Of a DNA stretch of 64,000 nucleotides, positions 60,243 through 64,000 are shown piece by piece. The stretch spans positions 1 to 64,000 of the forward strand of contig NZ_JHQR01000075.1 of NCBI RefSeq assembly GCF_014843825.1, read 5' to 3'. The notes under the pieces were generated by a model, which saw nothing but the letters and a program-made list of their open reading frames with translations, was not told the DNA's origin and ran no database searches. Source of the DNA: Mesorhizobium silamurunense. Its GTDB lineage: Bacteria; Pseudomonadota; Alphaproteobacteria; Rhizobiales; Rhizobiaceae. Every line of letters starts with the position of its first letter. Position 1 is the first letter of the stretch. Made by a program: the position numbers and the translations under genes.

Positions 60243-62301
60243 AGCAGCAGCCGAAGCGCCTCGCCGCGCTCGGACCGCAGTTCCGGATCGCGCGACAGGA
60301 TCAGCCGCGCGTCGTCGCGCGCGCCTTCGAGCAGGTCGGCATGGAACTCGATGCGCGCCACCTGGAAGCCCGGCGCGCCGGACTGGCGGGGGGCCCGCCG
60401 TTCGCTTCGCCGCGCAGCTTCAGATCCTCCTCGGCGATGCGAAAGCCGTCCTCGGTCTCGCGCATCACCGAAAGCCGGCGCTTCGCCGTCTCGCCGAGCG
60501 GATCCTTGTAGAGCAGCACGCAAGAGGAGGGCCGATCGCCACGCCCGACCCGGCCGCGCAACTGGTGCAACTGGGCAAGGCCGAAGCGCTCGGCATGCTC
60601 GATGACCATGATCGTCGCGTCCGGCACGTCGACGCCGACCTCGATGACGGTTGTGGCGATCAGGATGCGCGTCTCGCCCTGCTTGAAGGCGCGCATCGCC
60701 TCGTCCTTTTCCGCGCCCTTCATGCGCCCATGAACCAGGCCGATCTGATCGCCGAACAGCGGCTTCAGCGAGGCGAAACGGTCCTCCGCCGACATCAGCT
60801 TGATCTCTTCGGATTCCTCGATCAGCGGGCAGATCCAGTAGATCTTCTGGCCTTCGGCGACGGCGTCGCGCATGCGACCCACCAGTTCGTCCAGCCGCTC
60901 CAGCGGCAAGGTCACGGTGCGGATTGGTTGTCGGCCGGCCGGCTTCTCGGTGAGTTTCGAGACATCCATGTCGCCGAAGGCGGTGAGCACCAGCGTGCGC
61001 GGGATCGGTGTCGCCGTCATCACCAGCATGTCGGGCGCGTCGCCCTTGGCGGTGATGGCGAGGCGCTGGTGGACGCCGAACCGGTGCTGCTCGTCGACGA
61101 CGGCAAGCACGAGGTCGTGGAACGTCACCGTTTCCTGGAACAGCGCATGCGTGCCGACGACGATGTCGATCACGCCGCCGGCAAGCCCTTCCAGTGTCTC
61201 GGTGCGTTCGCGGCCCTTCTCGCGGCCGGTAAGGATGGCGACGCGCAGCCCGGCTTTCTCCGCCAGCGGCGCGATCGTCGCCAGATGTTGGCGCGCCAGG
61301 ATTTCTGTCGGCGCCATCAGCGCTGCCTGGCCACCGGCCTCGACCGCGCGTCCCATGGCAAGCAGCGCGACCACCGTCTTGCCGGAGCCGACATCGCCCT
61401 GCAGCAGGCGCAGCATGCGTTCGGGATCGGCGAGGTCGGCGTTGATTTCGCCGAGCGCGAATTCCTGACTATGCGTGAGCTTGTAGGGCAGGGCGGCACG
61501 CAGTTTTTCGACGACGCGGCCGTCGCCGACCAGCGGCCGGCCCGACAGGCGGCGAATTCTCGCTCGCACCAGCGCCAGCGACACCTGTCCGGCCAGGAAC
61601 TCGTCGTAAGCCAGGCGCCGCCAGGCCGTCCCTTCGATGGCAACGTCGATCGGGTCCTTCGGATTGTGGATGCGGGTGAGCGCATCGCCGAAAGACGGAA
61701 AGGTGTGGCGGCGCATGAAAGCGTCGTCCTGCCATTCGGGCAATTCCGGCAAGCGGCCGAGCGCTTGTCCGATGGCGCGGCGCAGCACTTTCGCCGATAG
61801 TCCGGCGGTGAGCGGATAGACCGGCTCGACCAGCGGCAGACCCTCGGCCTCATCGAGCGGGGCGATATGGTCGGGATGGACCATGGTCGGGCGGCCGTTG
61901 AACCATTCCATGCGGCCGGAGATGACGACGCGCTCGCCTTCGGGCAGCATTTTTTGCAGATAGGCGGCATGGGCTTGGAAGAATGTCAGCGCGATCTCGC
62001 CGGTGTCGTCATGTGCATAGACACGGTAAGGCACGGACCTGTTGCCGCGCGGCGGCGGCTGGTGCCGGTCGACCCGGACTTCGAGCGTAACGATCTGGCC
62101 TTCGGCCGAGAGCGCGATGCCCGGCCGGTTGCGGCGGTCGATCACTGTGTTGGGCAGCACGAACAGAAGGTCGCCCGCGCGCGCGGGACGGTCGCCGAGA
62201 TCGGCCGGCACGACCCTTTCGATCAGGACGCCAACCTTCGGGCCGACGCCGGCAAGCGAGGTGATCGGGACGAACAATGGATCGAGGATGGAGGGACGCA
62301 T
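60194..62301 (-). CDS. recG: ATP-dependent DNA helicase RecG, frameshifted near the 3' end
   Basis: It starts MRPSILDPLFVPITSLAGVG and has an OB wedge domain, Walker A GDVGSGKTVVALLA, DEQHRFGVHQR and motif VI QLRGRVGRGDRPS. RecG reverses stalled forks. In the given sequence the open frame ends at 60301 after 666 residues, with a random Arg/Ala/Ser tail. Near 60400 the other frame reads RQSGAPGFQVARIEFHADLL and ends at 60194 with LLYLFGRDEAVRLLRAG, the expected C-terminus. One missing base in a run of six to seven G/C would join them. As given, the GTRQSG part of the translocation motif is lost. Confidence 0.85.
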
Positions 62302-62391
62302 GCTGTCAGCTTATGTCGCGACGGCCGCAGCGCAAAGGCTGACACCGCCCTCTATCCACGCTATATGCGCCGCTCGAACAGGGATGCGGCG

Positions 62392-62679
62392 ATGACCGGA
62401 ACACAGCGATCAAGCGAGGGGCTCGACGCCCGGCGGCGTAAGCTTTTGTTCCGCTCCTGGCATCGCGGCATGCGCGAGATGGACCTGATCCTCGGTTCCT
62501 TTGCCGATGCCGAGATCGGCGCCTTGACCGGCGACGAAATCGACCAATATGAAAAGCTCCTCGAAATTCCCGATACCGAATTCCTGCCGATGATCACCGG
62601 CGAACGTCCGGTTCCGTCCGATGTCGATTGCGCGGTGCTGCGGAAGATCCTGGCGTCGCGCCGGGCCATGACATTTTGA
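62392..62679 (+). CDS. sdhE: FAD assembly factor SdhE (succinate dehydrogenase assembly factor 2)
   Basis: 95 residues from the ATG at 62392 (MTGTQRSSEGLD). It shows the family motif SWHRGMREMDLILGSFAD and the acidic YEKLLEIPDTEFLPMI. It helps attach FAD to the flavoprotein subunit of succinate dehydrogenase. It is divergent from recG and 13 bases before mfd. An ATG at 62365 is an alternative start. Confidence 0.9.
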   Translation: MTGTQRSSEGLDARRRKLLFRSWHRGMREMDLILGSFADAEIGALTGDEIDQYEKLLEIPDTEFLPMITGERPVPSDVDCAVLRKILASRRAMTF

Positions 62680-62692
62680 AAAACGCATAAGC

Positions 62693-64000
62693 ATGAGCCT
62701 CATTCCTTCAATCGGCCTGCCCAAGGGCCGCGCCGGCCAGTTCATCGTCGACGGCGTCGCCGACGGCTACGAAGCCTTCGCGCTGGTGCAGACGGCGCAG
62801 GAGATCGCACCCGACAAGCCGGTGCTGTTCGTCGCGCGCGACGGCCAGCGGCTGCCGGCGATCATCGATGCGCTCGCGTTCGCGGCGCCCGGACTGCCGG
62901 TGCTGGAACTGCCTGCCTGGGATTGTCTGCCTTACGACCGTGTCTCGCCTGGCGCGGATGCCGCCGCGCGGCGGCTCGCCGCGCTTTCCGCCATCATTGC
63001 GCTCGCCAAGAAGCCGCATCGCGCCGTGATCCTCACCACCGCCAATGCGCTCTTGCAGCGCATTCCGCCGGCCGGGCTGATCGAAGCGCAGACTTTCCAT
63101 GCCAAGCCCGGCAACCAGATCGACATGAACGTGCTGATCGCGCGGCTGGAGAATTCCGGTTTCGAGCGCGTGCCGACGGTGCGCGACGTCGGCGAGTTCG
63201 CGGTGCGCGGCGGCATCCTCGACCTTTTCGCGCCCGGCTGGAGCGAGGCGCTGAGGCTCGACTTCTTCGGCGACACGCTGGAATCGATCCGCGTCTTCGA
63301 CGTGGCGACCCAGCGCACAACCGGCCAGCGCAAGTCGATGGCGCTGCAGGCAATGAGCGAGGTGGCGCTGACGCCGGATACGATCAGCCGCTTCCGCCGC
63401 TCCTATATCGAGGCTTTCGGCGCGCCGTCGCGCGACGACGCGCTCTATGCGGCGGTCAGCGAGGGCCGACGCTTTGCCGGCATGGAGCATTGGCTGCCGT
63501 TCTTCTACGAGCGGTTGGAGACGGTGTTCGACTATCTGCCGGATGCGCCTGTCGTCTTCGACCATCTGGCGCATGAGGCGCTGGCTGAGCGCCACAAGTT
63601 GATACTCGACCATTATGAAGCCCGCCGGAAACAGGCCGACAGCGCGTTGAAGGATGCGGTGCCCTACAAGCCGGTGGCGCCGGACCTGCTTTATCTCTCG
63701 CCGGAGAACCTCCGCGCTTCACTCGGGCCGCGCGAGGACATCGACTTCACCGTCTTCGATGCGCCCGATGTCGGTGGCAAGAAAGTATTCCACGCGGGCT
63801 CGCGCCACGGCCGCAGCTTCGCCGAAGAGCGCGCCGATCCCAACATCAATGTCTTCGATGTCGTGGTGAAGCATATTGCCGACGAGCGCGCCGCGCGCCG
63901 CCGCGTCATCGTCGCCGGCTGGACCGAGGGCTCGCTCGACCGGCTTAGCCAGATCCTCGCCGAACACCATCTCGGCAACCTCAAACCCGTCGCCACGCTT
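62693..64000 (+). CDS. mfd: Transcription-repair coupling factor Mfd (N-terminal part)
   Basis: The first 436 codons are present and run off the window. They cover the UvrB-like N-terminal domains: ELPAWDCLPYDRVSPGADAAARR-type motif, FEFVPTVRDVGEFAVRGGILDLFAPG-like block and DFFGDTLESIR (each is in the family pattern). Mfd removes stalled RNA polymerase and recruits the excision-repair enzymes. The helicase part lies beyond base 64000. The recG-sdhE-mfd order is common in Rhizobiales. Confidence 0.95.
   Translation, partial: MSLIPSIGLPKGRAGQFIVDGVADGYEAFALVQTAQEIAPDKPVLFVARDGQRLPAIIDALAFAAPGLPVLELPAWDCLPYDRVSPGADAAARRLAALSAIIALAKKPHRAVILTTANALLQRIPPAGLIEAQTFHAKPGNQIDMNVLIARLENSGFERVPTVRDVGEFAVRGGILDLFAPGWSEALRLDFFGDTLESIRVFDVATQRTTGQRKSMALQAMSEVALTPDTISRFRRSYIEAFGAPSRDDALYAAVSEGRRFAGMEHWLPFFYERLETVFDYLPDAPVVFDHLAHEALAERHKLILDHYEARRKQADSALKDAVPYKPVAPDLLYLSPENLRASLGPREDIDFTVFDAPDVGGKKVFHAGSRHGRSFAEERADPNINVFDVVVKHIADERAARRRVIVAGWTEGSLDRLSQILAEHHLGNLKPVATL

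Overview
The window looks like chromosome of a Mesorhizobium-like member of the Rhizobiales (Alphaproteobacteria). The reasons are high GC with long antisense shadow ORFs, the DivK/PleD pair, a Tad/Cpa pilus locus, LexA boxes of the alphaproteobacterial GTTC-N7-GTTC type, the recG-sdhE-mfd arrangement and several copies of intergenic palindromic repeats of the kind common in this group. The species call is inference from gene order and protein similarity recalled from memory. No tRNA, rRNA, CRISPR array or intact insertion sequence was seen.

Layout. 1-3 kb: an FUSC-type membrane protein (cut by the window edge) and parE, which has a LexA box upstream. 3.2-11.2 kb: a Tad (Flp pilus) secretion locus, cpaB-cpaC-small lipoprotein-cpaE-cpaF-tadB-tadC, then a palindromic element and tadD. 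Pilin, prepilin peptidase and a normal cpaD are absent. 11.5-12.7 kb: a membrane diguanylate cyclase. 12.7-17.3 kb: the glycine cleavage operon gcvT-gcvH-gcvP behind a tandem glycine riboswitch. 17.4-24.1 kb: an orphan solute-binding protein, a DUF3011 protein, a decayed acetyltransferase, a molybdopterin oxidoreductase with its cytochrome b, DUF1345 and YaiI proteins, and the formaldehyde pair gfa-adhC. 24.4-30.1 kb: pccA and dnaE. 30.4-35.6 kb: a tight five-gene surface-glycan cassette (two GT2 enzymes, GtrA flippase, methyltransferase, GT-C enzyme) with lower GC that may begin inside the 3' end of dnaE. 35.7-41.9 kb: an EamA transporter, two exported proteins of unknown function, SOS-regulated dinB, a GNAT enzyme, a HAD phosphatase and DUF3572. 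42.1-43.9 kb: divK-pleD. 44.4-48.1 kb: a beta-barrel protein, rpmG, a NIF3-like protein, an MFS transporter and a Nudix hydrolase. 48.3-53.7 kb: topA-rnr-DUF983. 54.0-64.0 kb: a COG4315 protein, ccdA, a broken SnoaL-like gene, glmU, glmS, DUF502, recG (frameshifted), sdhE and the start of mfd.

How parts connect. parE, dinB, recG, mfd, dnaE and topA form a scattered DNA maintenance set, two of them with LexA boxes. The Tad ATPase, platform and secretin genes sit beside a diguanylate cyclase, and DivK/PleD supply cell-cycle and c-di-GMP signalling elsewhere in the window. glmS and glmU feed UDP-GlcNAc synthesis.

Four genes (GNAT at 19 kb, beta-barrel protein at 45 kb, SnoaL-like at 55 kb, recG at 60 kb) each appear to carry one or more small deletions that break the frame. 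Sequencing indels and real decay cannot be separated from this sequence alone.
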